Assembly (NCBI GenBank): GCA_039818945.1
Contig: JBCBSZ010000003.1
Span: 1 to 64,000, forward strand
Reading direction: 5' to 3'
Source of the DNA: JBCBSZ01 sp039818945
GTDB lineage: Bacteria; Actinomycetota; Acidimicrobiia; Acidimicrobiales; Poriferisodalaceae
DNA length: 64,000 nucleotides
The notes beneath the pieces are model-generated. The model was not told the origin of the DNA. It saw nothing but the letters and a program-made list of their open reading frames with translations, and ran no database searches. The position numbers and the translations under genes are program-made. Numbering within the stretch: position 1 is the first letter of the stretch; the number at the start of each line of letters is the position of its first letter. This document shows positions 40,924-50,070 of the stretch, one piece after another.

Positions 40924-43329
40924 TCAGGCCGCGAACCGGCGCAGTCGGAGGCTGTTGGCGACCACGCTGACCGACGAGAACGCCATCGCGGCGCCGGCGA
41001 CGAGCGGGCTCAGCAGTCCGGCGGCGGCCAGCGGGATGGCGGCGCTGTTGTAGCCGAAGGCCCAGAAGAGGTTCTGGACGATCGTGCGGTGGGTCCGACG
41101 GGACAGCTCGATCGCCGTGACCACGCCGTCGAGATCGCTGCGCAGGAGCGTGAGGTCGCTCGATTCGATCGCGACGTCGGTGCCGGTGCCGATCGCGATG
41201 CCCAGGTCGGCCTGCACGAGGGCCGGGGCATCGTTCACCCCGTCGCCCACCATCGCGACGACCTCACCGGCGGCCTGGATGCGGGCCACCTCGTCCTGCT
41301 TGTCGGCGGGCAGCACTTCCGACAGGACGCGGTCGATGCCGACCGCCGCCGCGATGGCCTGCGCCGTCCGATCGTTGTCGCCGGTGATGAGCGCGACCTC
41401 GAGGCCGAGGCCGCGGAGCTCCGAGATCACCCCGGCCGCCTCGGGACGGACGGTGTCGGACACGGCGAGCACGCCGCGCACCTCGCCGTCCCAGCCGGCG
41501 AAGACGGCCGTCCGGCCCTGTCGCTCCAGCTCCTCGGCGGCATCGTCGAGGTGCGCGGGGAGGAGCAGTCCGGCGTTGGCGAGCAGCTTCCGACGCCCGA
41601 CCCACACCGTCGTGCCGTCGACGTCGGCGCGGATGCCGTGACCGGCGATCGCCTCGACGCCGCTGGCGCCGACCAACGGACCGGCCCGCCGCGCCGCCGA
41701 GGCGAGCGCCTGTCCGATCGGGTGCTCGCTGTCGGCCTCGGCTGCACCGACGAGCGCCAGCAGCCGCGCGTCGTCGACGCCCGGGCCGGGCACGACGTCG
41801 GTGACCGACATCGCGCCCTCGGTCAGGGTGCCGGTCTTGTCGAACACGACCGTCGTGATGTGGCGGGACCGCTCGAGCACCTCGACGGACTTCACGAGGA
41901 TCCCGAGCTGGGCGCCGCGACCGGTCCCCACCATGATCGCCATCGGCGTCGCGAGGCCGAGCGCGCACGGACAGGCGATGATCAGCACAGCGACCGCAGC
42001 GGTCAGGGCGTCACGAACGTCGCCCGCGGCGACGAGCCAGCCGGCGAAGGTGACCAGCGCGATGGCCAGCACGACCGGCACGAAGACGGCGGCGATGCGA
42101 TCGGCGAGGCGCTGCGCGCCGGACTTCCCGGTCTGGGCGTCCTCGACGAGCTGGACGATCTGGGCCAACGCCGTCTCGCCCCCGACCGCGGTCGTCTCGA
42201 TCGTCAGGACACCGGAGGTGTTGATCGTCGCCGCTGCGACGGTCGAGCCGACGGCCTTCTCGACCGGCAACGACTCGCCGGTCAGCATCGACTCGTCGAC
42301 CGCGCTGGCCCCCTCGACGATCCGACCGTCGACCGGCAGCTTCTCACCCGGTCGAACCTTCACCAGATCGCCGACGACGACCTGCTCGACCGGCACGAGC
42401 TCCTCGACGCCGCCTCGCACGACTCGGGCGTCCTTCGCGCCGAGCTCCATCAGCGCCCGGATGGCACTCCCCGCCCGGCCCTTGGCCCGCGCCTCCAGAT
42501 ACCGGCCCAGCGCGATGAAGGTGATGATGACGGCGGACGCCTCGAAGTACAGCTCCATGCCGCCGGTCAGCAGCTGGACCACGCTGTACGTGTACGCCGC
42601 CAGGGTCCCGATGGCGATGAGCGTGTCCATGTTCACCGAGCGGTGCCGCGCCCGCTGGACCGCGCCGCGCAGGATCGGCCAGCCGACGTAGAACTGCACC
42701 GGGGTCGCGAGGAGGAAGGCACCCCAACGCAGCGCCGTGTTCTGCATCGCGACGTCGTGGAACAGCATCGACGATGCGAGCAGCGCGGCGATCGGAGCGG
42801 CGAGCAGCGTGCGACGGCGCCACATCTCCCGCCAGGCCCGCTCCTCCTCCTCGGCGCGCTCGGCCCGGTCGGCTGCGGTCGATCCCCCGCTGGCGACGAG
42901 CTCGGCGGCGTAGCCCGACTCCTCGACCGCAGCGAGGAGCGTCGAGGGGGCGAGGTCGTCGCGGCCCAGGACGACGGCCCGACCCGTCGCGAGGTTCACC
43001 TCGGCCTCGTCGACGCCGGACAGGCCGGCGAGGGTCTGCTGGACGTGGGCGGCACACGAACCACACGTCATGCCCGTCACCGTCAGCTCGGTCCGGCGAG
43101 CGACCACCGGCTCGGCCCCGAACCCCGCGGCCTCGACGGCGTCACGGAGCTGATGCACCTCTGCCGCGTCGTCGACCTCGACCCGGGCTCGACCGGTGGC
43201 CAGGTTGACCTCGGCCTCGAGCACACCCGGCTGCTCGGCGAGGGTGCCCTGCACGTGCGCAGCGCACGAACCGCAGGTCATGCCGGTCACCGTCAGCTCG
43301 ACCGTCCGCCGTGCCGTCTCGTTGAGCAT
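40924..43329 (-). CDS. copA: Cu(I)-exporting P1B-type ATPase CopA
   Basis: The 801-residue protein has two N-terminal heavy-metal-binding domains, each with TGMTCGSCAAH (about 15-25 and 84-94), then eight membrane helices. The metal-channel motif is ACPCALGLATP; other motifs are the actuator TGES, the phosphorylation motif DKTGTLTEG, HP in SEHPIGQAL and the hinge VGDGVNDAPAL. YNSAAIP in helix 7 and MAFSSVSVVANSLRL in helix 8 define the Cu(I) subgroup. It pumps cytosolic copper outwards. It diverges from csoR across a gap with two CsoR-type operators, so it is copper-induced. Confidence 0.95.
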   Translation of the reverse strand: MLNETARRTVELTVTGMTCGSCAAHVQGTLAEQPGVLEAEVNLATGRARVEVDDAAEVHQLRDAVEAAGFGAEPVVARRTELTVTGMTCGSCAAHVQQTLAGLSGVDEAEVNLATGRAVVLGRDDLAPSTLLAAVEESGYAAELVASGGSTAADRAERAEEEERAWREMWRRRTLLAAPIAALLASSMLFHDVAMQNTALRWGAFLLATPVQFYVGWPILRGAVQRARHRSVNMDTLIAIGTLAAYTYSVVQLLTGGMELYFEASAVIITFIALGRYLEARAKGRAGSAIRALMELGAKDARVVRGGVEELVPVEQVVVGDLVKVRPGEKLPVDGRIVEGASAVDESMLTGESLPVEKAVGSTVAAATINTSGVLTIETTAVGGETALAQIVQLVEDAQTGKSGAQRLADRIAAVFVPVVLAIALVTFAGWLVAAGDVRDALTAAVAVLIIACPCALGLATPMAIMVGTGRGAQLGILVKSVEVLERSRHITTVVFDKTGTLTEGAMSVTDVVPGPGVDDARLLALVGAAEADSEHPIGQALASAARRAGPLVGASGVEAIAGHGIRADVDGTTVWVGRRKLLANAGLLLPAHLDDAAEELERQGRTAVFAGWDGEVRGVLAVSDTVRPEAAGVISELRGLGLEVALITGDNDRTAQAIAAAVGIDRVLSEVLPADKQDEVARIQAAGEVVAMVGDGVNDAPALVQADLGIAIGTGTDVAIESSDLTLLRSDLDGVVTAIELSRRTHRTIVQNLFWAFGYNSAAIPLAAAGLLSPLVAGAAMAFSSVSVVANSLRLRRFAA

Positions 43330-43351
43330 CGTCGACCTCCGACGACGACGA

Positions 43352-43391
43352 TACCCCCTCCGGGTACCCTTCGGTACCCCAGGGGGGTACC
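43352..43391. promoter_or_regulatory. csoR: Two CsoR operators between copA and csoR
   Basis: Site 1 is TACCC-CCTCC-GGGTA (43352-43366). Site 2 is the perfect inverted repeat GGTACCCC-AGG-GGGGTACC (43373-43391). Both match the C/G-tract palindromes bound by CsoR. Spacing of about 23 bp centre to centre suggests two tetramers on neighbouring turns. Confidence 0.85.
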
Positions 43392-43415
43392 ATCTGGGCG
43401 ACGAGGAGCGTGCGC

Positions 43416-43706
43416 GTGACCGACCGGGGCTACACCGACCAGAAGGACGACTACCTCAAGCGCCTGCGGCGCATCGAGGGCCAGATCCGCGGCCTGCAGC
43501 GGATGGTCGAGGACGACGTCTACTGCATCGACGTGCTCACGCAGGTGAGCGCCGCCAACCAGGCCCTGCGCAGCGTGGCGGTCGGGTTGCTCGACGAGCA
43601 CGTGCGGCACTGCGTCGTCGATGCCGCTGCGGCCGGTGACGCCGACGGCGCCGCGAGGATGATCGACGAGGCCACCAGCGCGATCGAGCGCCTCGTCCGC
43701 TCCTGA
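43416..43706 (+). CDS. csoR: CsoR copper-sensing repressor
   Basis: The 96-residue all-helical protein matches CsoR: YLKRLRRIEGQIRGLQRMVEDD, then the Cu(I) ligands Cys37 (VYCIDVLTQ), His62 and Cys66 (EHVRHC), in the same order and spacing as in M. tuberculosis CsoR. I prefer GTG 43416 because GAGGAG lies about 8 nt before it; GTG 43410 would sit too close. Copper binding releases the operator and induces copA and csoR. Confidence 0.93.
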   Translation: MTDRGYTDQKDDYLKRLRRIEGQIRGLQRMVEDDVYCIDVLTQVSAANQALRSVAVGLLDEHVRHCVVDAAAAGDADGAARMIDEATSAIERLVRS

Positions 43707-43742
43707 CCGTCCCCGGACCGCGCATCGTCTCCCGTCACCGCA

Positions 43743-44612
43743 TCAGCCCGTGCGATCGGCCGAGCGGTCCCTGATCGCCAGGGCCACCACGACCACCGCG
43801 ATGCCGGCCGCCTCGAGCGGGCGCGGCACCTGGCCGAGCACGACGGCCGCCACGATCGTCGCGGTCACCGGGAGGATCGCCAGCAACATCGCGAACCGCT
43901 CAGCCGTGAGCCGGCGCAGGGTGATCTGATCCAGCCCGTAGGGCACCACGTTGGAGAACACGGCCACGGCCAGGCACACCAGCAACAACCGGGCATCGGT
44001 CCAGACCGGCGCGGTCGACGGTGCCGCCACCGGGGCGAAGACGACGGCCCCGATCGCGAGCCCGACGGCGAGGCCGTCGATCCCGACGCCGTCGCCGGCG
44101 ACGCGGTGACCGAAGACGATGTAGCCGCCCCAGAGCGTCGCCGCCGTGAGCGCCCACACGATGCCGACCGCCGCACCCTCCCAGCGCACGCCGGAGACCG
44201 CGAGCACGCCGACGACGACCAGCCCGAGGGCGAGCACGTCGCGCCGCGACCGGGTCCGGGCCGCGGCCACGGCGACCGGGCCGAGGAACTCGATGGCGAC
44301 CGCCGTGCCGACCGGGATCCGGTCGATGGACAGGTAGAACGCGGTGTTCATCCCCGTGGTCACGATCCCGAACACGGCGACGAGTCCGACGCGACGAGCG
44401 GTCCACGTCCGCCGCCACGGCCGCCGCCACAGCGACAGCACCACCGCGGCGCCGAGCCCACGCAGCCAGGCCACACCGAGCGCGTCGACCTCGTCGAAGA
44501 CGAGGACGGCGAGCGACGAGCCGGCGTAGAGCGAGATCGCGCCGAGGACGAACAGCAGCTCGGCCGGCGAGCGGCGCAGCGCCTCAGCGGGATGTCGGGT
44601 CGGGGCGCTCAC
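43743..44612 (-). CDS. EamA/DMT-family exporter (RhtA-like)
   Basis: The 289-residue protein has ten predicted helices in two EamA halves. GSSLAVLVFDEVDALGVAWLRGLGAAVVL begins the first, and TAATLWGGYIVFGHRVAG with VPYGLDQITLRRLTAERFAMLLAILPVTATIVA belongs to the second. The pattern is nearest to RhtA threonine/homoserine exporters. GTG 44612 has TACCGT (complement of 44619-44624) 6 nt upstream, suggesting a leaderless message. The substrate is not certain. Confidence 0.88.
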   Translation of the reverse strand: MSAPTRHPAEALRRSPAELLFVLGAISLYAGSSLAVLVFDEVDALGVAWLRGLGAAVVLSLWRRPWRRTWTARRVGLVAVFGIVTTGMNTAFYLSIDRIPVGTAVAIEFLGPVAVAAARTRSRRDVLALGLVVVGVLAVSGVRWEGAAVGIVWALTAATLWGGYIVFGHRVAGDGVGIDGLAVGLAIGAVVFAPVAAPSTAPVWTDARLLLVCLAVAVFSNVVPYGLDQITLRRLTAERFAMLLAILPVTATIVAAVVLGQVPRPLEAAGIAVVVVALAIRDRSADRTG

Positions 44613-44618
44613 CGTCCC

Positions 44619-44624
44619 ACGGTA
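44619..44624 (-). promoter_or_regulatory. -10 box TACCGT of DMT exporter
   Basis: The box lies 6 nt before the GTG start. Confidence 0.45.
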
Positions 44625-44663
44625 GGCCCGTGGGGCGGCGCAGCCCGATCGCCGGGAGCTGGG

Positions 44664-45488
44664 TCAGCCGGTGAGGTCGGAGATGGAGATGTCGCAGTCC
44701 CCGAGCACCGCGAAGAGCTGGTCGAGGAGCTCCGGATCGTTCGGATCGAGGTTGCCGCCGGCGGCCAGAGACCCGAGATCGAGCTCCTCGGCCAGGCAGC
44801 GGGCCTGCTCCTCGGTGATCGGCAGGCTGTCGGTGAGACCCTGCACGAAGAGGTCGACCGCGGCGTCGGAGTCACCCAGCGACGGCGCCGGATCCGACGT
44901 GTCGTCCGCCGGCGGGGCGGCGTCGACACCGCCGCTGTCGCTCTCGATGCCGCACACCTGCTCGTTGTACGCCTCGATGCGATCGGCGGCGACCTCCGAG
45001 GCGGTCGGATCGATGGCGGTGAGCTCCTCCTCGGGGATGCTGAGGAGGTCGTAGTCGTAGCGCTCGAGCACCGCCGCGATCTCGGCGAAGGAGTCGCGGC
45101 TGGTGGCGACATCGCTGCGGATCTCGGCCGGGGCCACCTGGACCGCCTGATCGAGGGCGGCGGTGATCGTCGTGATGCCCTCCTCGGAGAAGAAGGCGAA
45201 GGGATCGGCCTCCACGGCGTCCAGCTGGTTCTGCACGTCGGCGGCCAGCTGGCACCACTCGGAGCTCGGGTCGGCACCCCCGAAGTCGGCGTCCTTCGGC
45301 GCGGAGGTCCCCGCCGGGGCCTCGGTCGTCTCGCTGTCGCCGCCGTCGTCGCCGCCGTCCTCGCCGGACCCCTCGTCGGTGGTCACCGAGGTCAGCGGCG
45401 CCGTGTCGTCACCGTCGGAGTCACCACCGCACGCGGCGGCGAACAACGCCACCGCCGCAACCATCGCCAGCATCCAACGAGTCCGCAC
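44664..45488 (-). CDS. Acidic lipoprotein, paralogue of the one at 16597-17265
   Basis: The 274-residue protein has lipobox FAAAC (Cys20), a long Asp/Gly/Glu/Thr spacer (to about 75), and a domain with WCQLAADVQNQLD and NEQVCGIESD. An acidic linker and a C-terminal domain with ARCLAEELDLGSL and GDCDISISDLTG follow. The four Cys and their contexts (WC, CGIE, CLA, CDI) equal those in the paralogue 28 kb away, which also shares length pattern and linker position. The function is unknown; it should be anchored on the outer face of the membrane. GGAGGGG precedes the GTG start. Confidence 0.78.
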   Translation of the reverse strand: MRTRWMLAMVAAVALFAAACGGDSDGDDTAPLTSVTTDEGSGEDGGDDGGDSETTEAPAGTSAPKDADFGGADPSSEWCQLAADVQNQLDAVEADPFAFFSEEGITTITAALDQAVQVAPAEIRSDVATSRDSFAEIAAVLERYDYDLLSIPEEELTAIDPTASEVAADRIEAYNEQVCGIESDSGGVDAAPPADDTSDPAPSLGDSDAAVDLFVQGLTDSLPITEEQARCLAEELDLGSLAAGGNLDPNDPELLDQLFAVLGDCDISISDLTG

Positions 45489-45585
45489 GACCCCTCCAGG
45501 TGTTCTCGAGCACCCACGACCGTACCGACGACGCCGGGGTGGCCGCGGTCGGGCCGAACGCGCCCGGTGAGCAGGCCGGCACCGC

Positions 45586-46854
45586 TCAGGCGGTGACGAG
45601 CTCCGGCATGGTCGAGGGAGCGCTCTCGAACACCTCCGATCGGGGCACGCCGAGCCAGTGCTCCGCCAACGTGGCGAGGTAGTCGTCGTAGGAGACCGTG
45701 GTGCGGAGGTTGCCCTCGTCGTCGAGGCGGGTCAGCGATGGCCGGTCGCCCACCGACAGCCCCGCCACCGGACCGGCGAGCATCGCCACCGACGCGGAGC
45801 CGTGGTCGGTGCCCGAGCCGTTCCGCTCGACGCGGCGACCGAACTCGCTGGTGGTGGCCACGAGCACCCGGTCGGCCAGACCCGTGTCGTCGAGCTCGCG
45901 GAGGAAGGCACCCAGCGCCGCATCGATCTGCCCCATCAGGTCGTCGTGGCGCGACCGCTGGTCGTCGTGGGTGTCGAAGTCGCCGAAGGGCACGTGGATG
46001 ACCCGCGCGCCCATCTCGGACCGCACGATCCGACCGGCGAGCCCGAAGCGCGCACCGAGCTCGGTGTCCGGGTACCGACCATCCGGCTCGGGGAGGTCGC
46101 GCAGCACGTCGACGAAGTCGAGGCCGGAGCGCAGTCCGGTGCGCTGGACCTGGAAGCGATCCTCACCCGCCGGCTCGGCGAGGGCGGCCAGGCCGCGCCG
46201 GTAGGGGTCGAGCCACTCGTTCTCGTCGTCGAGGAACCACGCGACCCCGAGATCGGCGAGGGCGATCGTGCTGCTGGCCGAGGAGACCAGCGCCGGGGAG
46301 GGTCCCCACCCCAGCGACACCCCGGTGACGACCTCGTCGCCGGCGAGCACGTCGCAGCATCGCCCGAGGAAGCTGGCGGCGTAGCCCACCTGGCCGGTCG
46401 GATCGCCCTCCCACAGCCGGCGGAAGCTCTCGAAGTGGGAGAGGTCGGGATCGTACGAGCCGACGCCCTGGACCACCGACAGGCGCGGCGCGACGTTCGC
46501 CAGCGCCGGGTGGAAGCCGACGTCGCCGGCGAGGCCGATCACGGCGTCGGGGTCCGGGCTCAGGTCGCCGCGCAGACCGGCGAGCGCCGGATCACCGGCG
46601 GGGACGACGGTGGCGAGGCCGTCGTTGCCGCCCTGGAGCTCCAGCACGACGAGCACCCGGGACGACGTGTCGACGGTGGCCGCCGGTGCGCCGTCGAGCG
46701 CGATCGGCGCGGCCGTCGTCGAGGTCGTGGTGGTCGTCGGGGCGGGCGACGCCGACTCCCAACCACGCCCCGACGTGCAGGCCGCCACCGAGGTGGCACC
46801 CAGTCCGAGCCCCATCCAGCGCAGGAAGGCCCGGCGATCGACGTCTCCTCGCAT
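45586..46854 (-). CDS. DUF1501 family Tat-exported protein
   Basis: The 422-residue protein begins with a twin-arginine signal (RRAFLRWMGLGLGATSVAAC) whose lipobox Cys26 predicts a Tat-exported lipoprotein. The DUF1501 (sulfatase/alkaline-phosphatase-like) domain follows: VVLELQGGNDGLATVVP, GVGSYDPDLSHFESFRRLWEG, FGDFDTHDDQRSRHDDLM and TTSEFGRRVERNGSGTDHGSA. Metal-binding Asp and His are in GDFDTH and TDHG. It follows the DUF1800 gene by 10 nt on the same strand. This pair occurs widely in bacteria with unknown activity. Confidence 0.9.
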   Translation of the reverse strand: MRGDVDRRAFLRWMGLGLGATSVAACTSGRGWESASPAPTTTTTSTTAAPIALDGAPAATVDTSSRVLVVLELQGGNDGLATVVPAGDPALAGLRGDLSPDPDAVIGLAGDVGFHPALANVAPRLSVVQGVGSYDPDLSHFESFRRLWEGDPTGQVGYAASFLGRCCDVLAGDEVVTGVSLGWGPSPALVSSASSTIALADLGVAWFLDDENEWLDPYRRGLAALAEPAGEDRFQVQRTGLRSGLDFVDVLRDLPEPDGRYPDTELGARFGLAGRIVRSEMGARVIHVPFGDFDTHDDQRSRHDDLMGQIDAALGAFLRELDDTGLADRVLVATTSEFGRRVERNGSGTDHGSASVAMLAGPVAGLSVGDRPSLTRLDDEGNLRTTVSYDDYLATLAEHWLGVPRSEVFESAPSTMPELVTA

Positions 46855-46864
46855 CAGCTCCTCC

Positions 46865-48124
46865 TCAAGTCCGGCCGAACTCGGGCGAGGCGAGCGCGAG
46901 CACGTGGAGCAGATGCGATCGCGCCTCCGGGTCGTCCGGATAGGCCGCAGCGGCGTTGAGGAGCGCGGCGCGGGTGTCGTCGCTGACCTCCACGAGCCCG
47001 CATCGACCCAGCACGACCTCGACCGCCTCGCCGGGATCGCCGTCGCCGAGCTCGGGAGCGCCGTCGACCCACGACAGCATCGTGAGCCGCGCGAGCTGCT
47101 GGCTCGGTGCCGCCCACGACGGGCCGTGGGGCCAACCGGCGACGTTGGGTGGGGCGAACGGGATCTGGTTCAGGTGCTCGGCCGCGCCCCGGCCCAGCTC
47201 CTCGTCGGCACCCAGCACCCCGAACGCGGCGACCAGCCACTCGACGCCGGTACGGAACCGGCCGGCGTCGGGGTCGAGCAGATCGGGCGACGACACGATC
47301 GCCTCGACGAGCGGTCGGATCTCCAGGCCGGTCTCGACGAAGAGCCGGCCGAGCTCCGTGGCGCGCTCGGGCGAGGGCGGCCGGCCGATCAGCTCGGTGT
47401 GCAGCGCCGTCGCGATGTGCGGTCCGATGGCCGGCTGGTCGCACACCGCATCGACGACGTCGGCGGCGTCGAGGACCCGCCGGCCGAGGAACGGCACCGA
47501 CCGGCCCCAGTGGCCCTCGGGGTCGAAGACGGCCTCACCCGGGCCGTCCTCGGTCCACTCGACGTACCAGCCCGACAGCGCCTTGGCGCCGGCGCGGACG
47601 TCGTCCTCGGTGTAGTTGCCCCGCCCGAGCGCGAACAGCTCCATGAGCTCGCGCGAGTAGTTCTCGTTGGGCTCGTCGCCATGGGAGCCCTCGCCGTCGA
47701 GGTACCAGAGCATCGCCCGGTCCACGGTGATCGCCTGGAGCAGCTCGCGGAGGTTGCCGAACGCGTGCTCGCGCAGCAACAGGTGCTGGTCCCACATCGG
47801 CCCCCACCCCTCGACCTTCTCGATGCTGGAGGTGAGGTGGCCGTGCCAGAACCAGACCATCCGCTCGTGCAGCCCGGCCGCGGGATCGGCCATCCGGGCG
47901 AGCCACCACCGCACGGGCGCGTCCCACTCCTCCTCGGTGCCCGCGCCGGGGTGCTCGGCCGGGGCGCCGAGGTCGGGCCGGTCGAGCAGCTCGACCACGA
48001 GCGCCGACGGGTCGAGGCCGGCCAGCTCGTCGAGCTGCTCGGGGAACGGGCCGAAGGTCAGCCGCCGGAGGACCCGCGCGGTCGCGACCCTGCTGTCCGT
48101 CGACGTGACGCTGGCGAGCACCAT
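46865..48124 (-). CDS. DUF1800 family protein
   Basis: The 419-residue protein has the DUF1800 signatures: VLRRLTFGPFPEQLDEL, HERMVWFWHGHLTSS, LQAITVDRAMLWYLDGEGSHGDEPNENYSRELMELFALGRGNYTEDDVRAGAKALSGWYV, and near the end PPNVAGWPHGPSWAAPSQQLAR. It is always found beside DUF1501. No classical signal peptide is seen, so it may be carried out with its Tat partner. CAACGT (complement of 48132-48137) 7 nt before the ATG fits the leaderless pattern. Its promoter region is shared with the divergent OmpR-type regulator. Confidence 0.9.
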   Translation of the reverse strand: MVLASVTSTDSRVATARVLRRLTFGPFPEQLDELAGLDPSALVVELLDRPDLGAPAEHPGAGTEEEWDAPVRWWLARMADPAAGLHERMVWFWHGHLTSSIEKVEGWGPMWDQHLLLREHAFGNLRELLQAITVDRAMLWYLDGEGSHGDEPNENYSRELMELFALGRGNYTEDDVRAGAKALSGWYVEWTEDGPGEAVFDPEGHWGRSVPFLGRRVLDAADVVDAVCDQPAIGPHIATALHTELIGRPPSPERATELGRLFVETGLEIRPLVEAIVSSPDLLDPDAGRFRTGVEWLVAAFGVLGADEELGRGAAEHLNQIPFAPPNVAGWPHGPSWAAPSQQLARLTMLSWVDGAPELGDGDPGEAVEVVLGRCGLVEVSDDTRAALLNAAAAYPDDPEARSHLLHVLALASPEFGRT

Positions 48125-48131
48125 GGCTGAG

Positions 48132-48210
48132 ACGTTGACGGGTCGACCATGAAGCGACCGTGAAGTGGCCCTTCACGCCACCTTCATGAAGCACCTGCCA
48201 CCCTGATGAC
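48132..48210. promoter_or_regulatory. OmpR-type repeat array between DUF1800 and two-component operon
   Basis: TGAAG occurs at 48150 and 48161, and CTTCA at 48171 and 48182, so each pair is a direct repeat with 11-bp spacing, the classical layout of OmpR/PhoB-family sites. The two pairs are mutually inverted, forming GTGAAG-TGGCC-CTTCAC (48160-48176) at the centre and a palindromic CTTCATGAAG at 48182-48191. They probably bind the response regulator encoded at 48211. Confidence 0.6.
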
Positions 48211-48888
48211 GTGCGGTTGCTGGTGGTCGAGGACGACATCGCCCTCTCGACGGTGCTGGTTCGCGGCCTGGCCGAGGAGGGCCACGCGGTCGACGCGTGC
48301 ACGACGCTGCGCGACGCGGAGCACCAGCTCGACGAGGAGCGCTACGACCTCGTCGTGCTCGACCTCGGGCTCCCCGACGGCGACGGGATGTCGCTGTGCC
48401 GCACGCTGCGGGGGCGGGGCGACGCCATGCCGATCCTCATGTTGACCGCCCGCGACGAGCTCCGCGACCGGGTCGGCGGCCTCGACGCCGGCGCCGACGA
48501 CTACCTGACCAAGCCCTTCGAGTTCCCCGAGCTCACCGCCCGGGTGCGAGCGCTGCTGCGCCGTCCGGCCGAGACCCGCCCGCCGGTGCTGGAGGTCGGC
48601 GGCCTGCGGGTCGATCCGGCGGCCCACGAGGTGCGCGTGGCCGACACCGTCGTGCCGCTCACCCCGCGGGAGTTCGCGCTCGTGGCGGAACTGGCGTCCC
48701 GGCCCGGCGAGGTGGTGTCGCGCACCGAGCTCCTCGACCGGGTCTGGGACGCCAACTACGACGGCATGTCGAACGTGGTCGACGTCCACATCGCCGCGTT
48801 GCGGCGCAAGCTGGGCATGGACGATCGTGCCACCACCATCGAGACCGTGCGCGGGGTGGGCTACCGCCTGCGCACCGGGGAGCGCTGA
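48211..48888 (+). CDS. OmpR/PhoB-family response regulator
   Basis: The 225-residue protein has a receiver (acidic pair EDD at 7-9, phospho-Asp51 in LVVLDLGLPDGDG, LTARDE, Lys in YLTKPFEF) and a winged-helix DNA-binding domain (about 128-222: LTPREFALVAELASRPGEVVSRTELLDRVW, NVVDVHIAALRRKLG, ETVRGVGYRL). The GTG start has no clear ribosome binding site. It begins a three-gene operon with a sensor kinase and a MOSC gene, and probably regulates itself and the divergent DUF1800/DUF1501 genes. Confidence 0.95.
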   Translation: MRLLVVEDDIALSTVLVRGLAEEGHAVDACTTLRDAEHQLDEERYDLVVLDLGLPDGDGMSLCRTLRGRGDAMPILMLTARDELRDRVGGLDAGADDYLTKPFEFPELTARVRALLRRPAETRPPVLEVGGLRVDPAAHEVRVADTVVPLTPREFALVAELASRPGEVVSRTELLDRVWDANYDGMSNVVDVHIAALRRKLGMDDRATTIETVRGVGYRLRTGER

Positions 48889-48891
48889 CCC

Positions 48892-50067
48892 ATGGATCTG
48901 CGTCGCATCCGCATCCGCCTCACGCTGCTCTACTCGGGTCTGTCGGCGGTCGCCGTCATCGTCCTCGCCGTGATCGCCGCCCGGTGGGGAACGGCACGGA
49001 TCTACGAGTCGGCCGAGCGAGAGGCGTCCGACATCGTCCGCGAGGTCGTGCTCTTCGGCGCCTGGGAGGCCAGGGAGGACTTCGACAACATCTGGCTCGT
49101 CAACCCGTTCGACGAGTGGGTGGACGGCTCCACGACGACCACCGTCGAGCCGCCGTACTTCTCGCTGGCGAACGCAGCCATCGACGCCGACGACGGCGTC
49201 TTCCGTCGCTTCGAGCAGGACGGGCAGTGGCTGGCGTACTCGCTGCCGTTCCAGGACGACCTCGCCCTCGTCGCCGCGGTCGACCTGGCCGACTACGACG
49301 ACGACGCCTCCTCCCTCCGCCTCGGCATCGGCCTCGCCGCGATCGGAGCGACGGCTGCCATCGCGGCGATCGGGTGGTTCGTGGCCGGCCGCAGCCTTCG
49401 CCCGGCCCGCGAGATGATGGCCCAACAGCGGGACTTCCTCGCCGACGCTGCCCACGAGCTGCGCACCCCGATGGCGGTCGTGCAGGCGTCGTCGAGCCAT
49501 GCGCTGTCGCGCGACCGCCCGCCCGAGGAGTACCGGGCGTCGCTCACCGAGATCCACGACGCCGCCACCCGCGCCGCGGCCGGCGTCAACGAGCTGCTGG
49601 AGTTCGCCCGCTTCGAGGCCGGCGATGCACGTCCCCGACGGTCACCGCTGCGCTCGGACCTCCTCGTCGAAGAGGTCGCCGCCTCGATCCGCGTCGACGG
49701 GGTCACGATCGAGGCCGACCCCGGTCCGTCGACGACCGTGCTGGCGGACTACGCGCTGCTCCGCCAGGCGCTCGAGACCGTCACCCGCAACGCCATCGCC
49801 CGGGCCCACCACGTGACGGTGCGCAATCGCCTCGACGGCAAGTTCGTCGAGCTCGCTGTCGTCGACGACGGCCCGGGCTTCGCCGACGACGTCCTCCCCC
49901 ACGTGTTCGAGCGGTTCCGGCGCGGCGACCGAGCCGGCAGCACCGGGCTGGGCATGGCCATCGCCCAGCGGATCGTCACGGCCCACCACGGCACGGCCAT
50001 CGCCAGGAACGGCACGAACGGTGGGGCCGAGGTCATCTTCCGCCTCCCGGTGATCGACGATGCTTGA
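48892..50067 (+). CDS. Membrane sensor histidine kinase
   Basis: The 391-residue kinase has two membrane helices (about 13-30 and 144-165) around an extracytoplasmic sensor loop of about 110 residues rich in acidic and aromatic residues. HisKA carries His188 in FLADAAHELRTPM, and HATPase_c carries VTRNAIARA, VVDDGPGF and STGLGMAIAQRIV. It begins 3 nt after the regulator gene and is its cognate kinase. The acidic loop could sense cations, antimicrobial peptides or envelope damage; there is no direct evidence. Confidence 0.94.
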   Translation: MDLRRIRIRLTLLYSGLSAVAVIVLAVIAARWGTARIYESAEREASDIVREVVLFGAWEAREDFDNIWLVNPFDEWVDGSTTTTVEPPYFSLANAAIDADDGVFRRFEQDGQWLAYSLPFQDDLALVAAVDLADYDDDASSLRLGIGLAAIGATAAIAAIGWFVAGRSLRPAREMMAQQRDFLADAAHELRTPMAVVQASSSHALSRDRPPEEYRASLTEIHDAATRAAAGVNELLEFARFEAGDARPRRSPLRSDLLVEEVAASIRVDGVTIEADPGPSTTVLADYALLRQALETVTRNAIARAHHVTVRNRLDGKFVELAVVDDGPGFADDVLPHVFERFRRGDRAGSTGLGMAIAQRIVTAHHGTAIARNGTNGGAEVIFRLPVIDDA

Positions 50068-50070
50068 GGC

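Noticed and set aside
40147..43419. 1090-codon open frame opposite lipase and copA
   Set aside because: No domain is seen; CopA motifs on the minus strand are complete.
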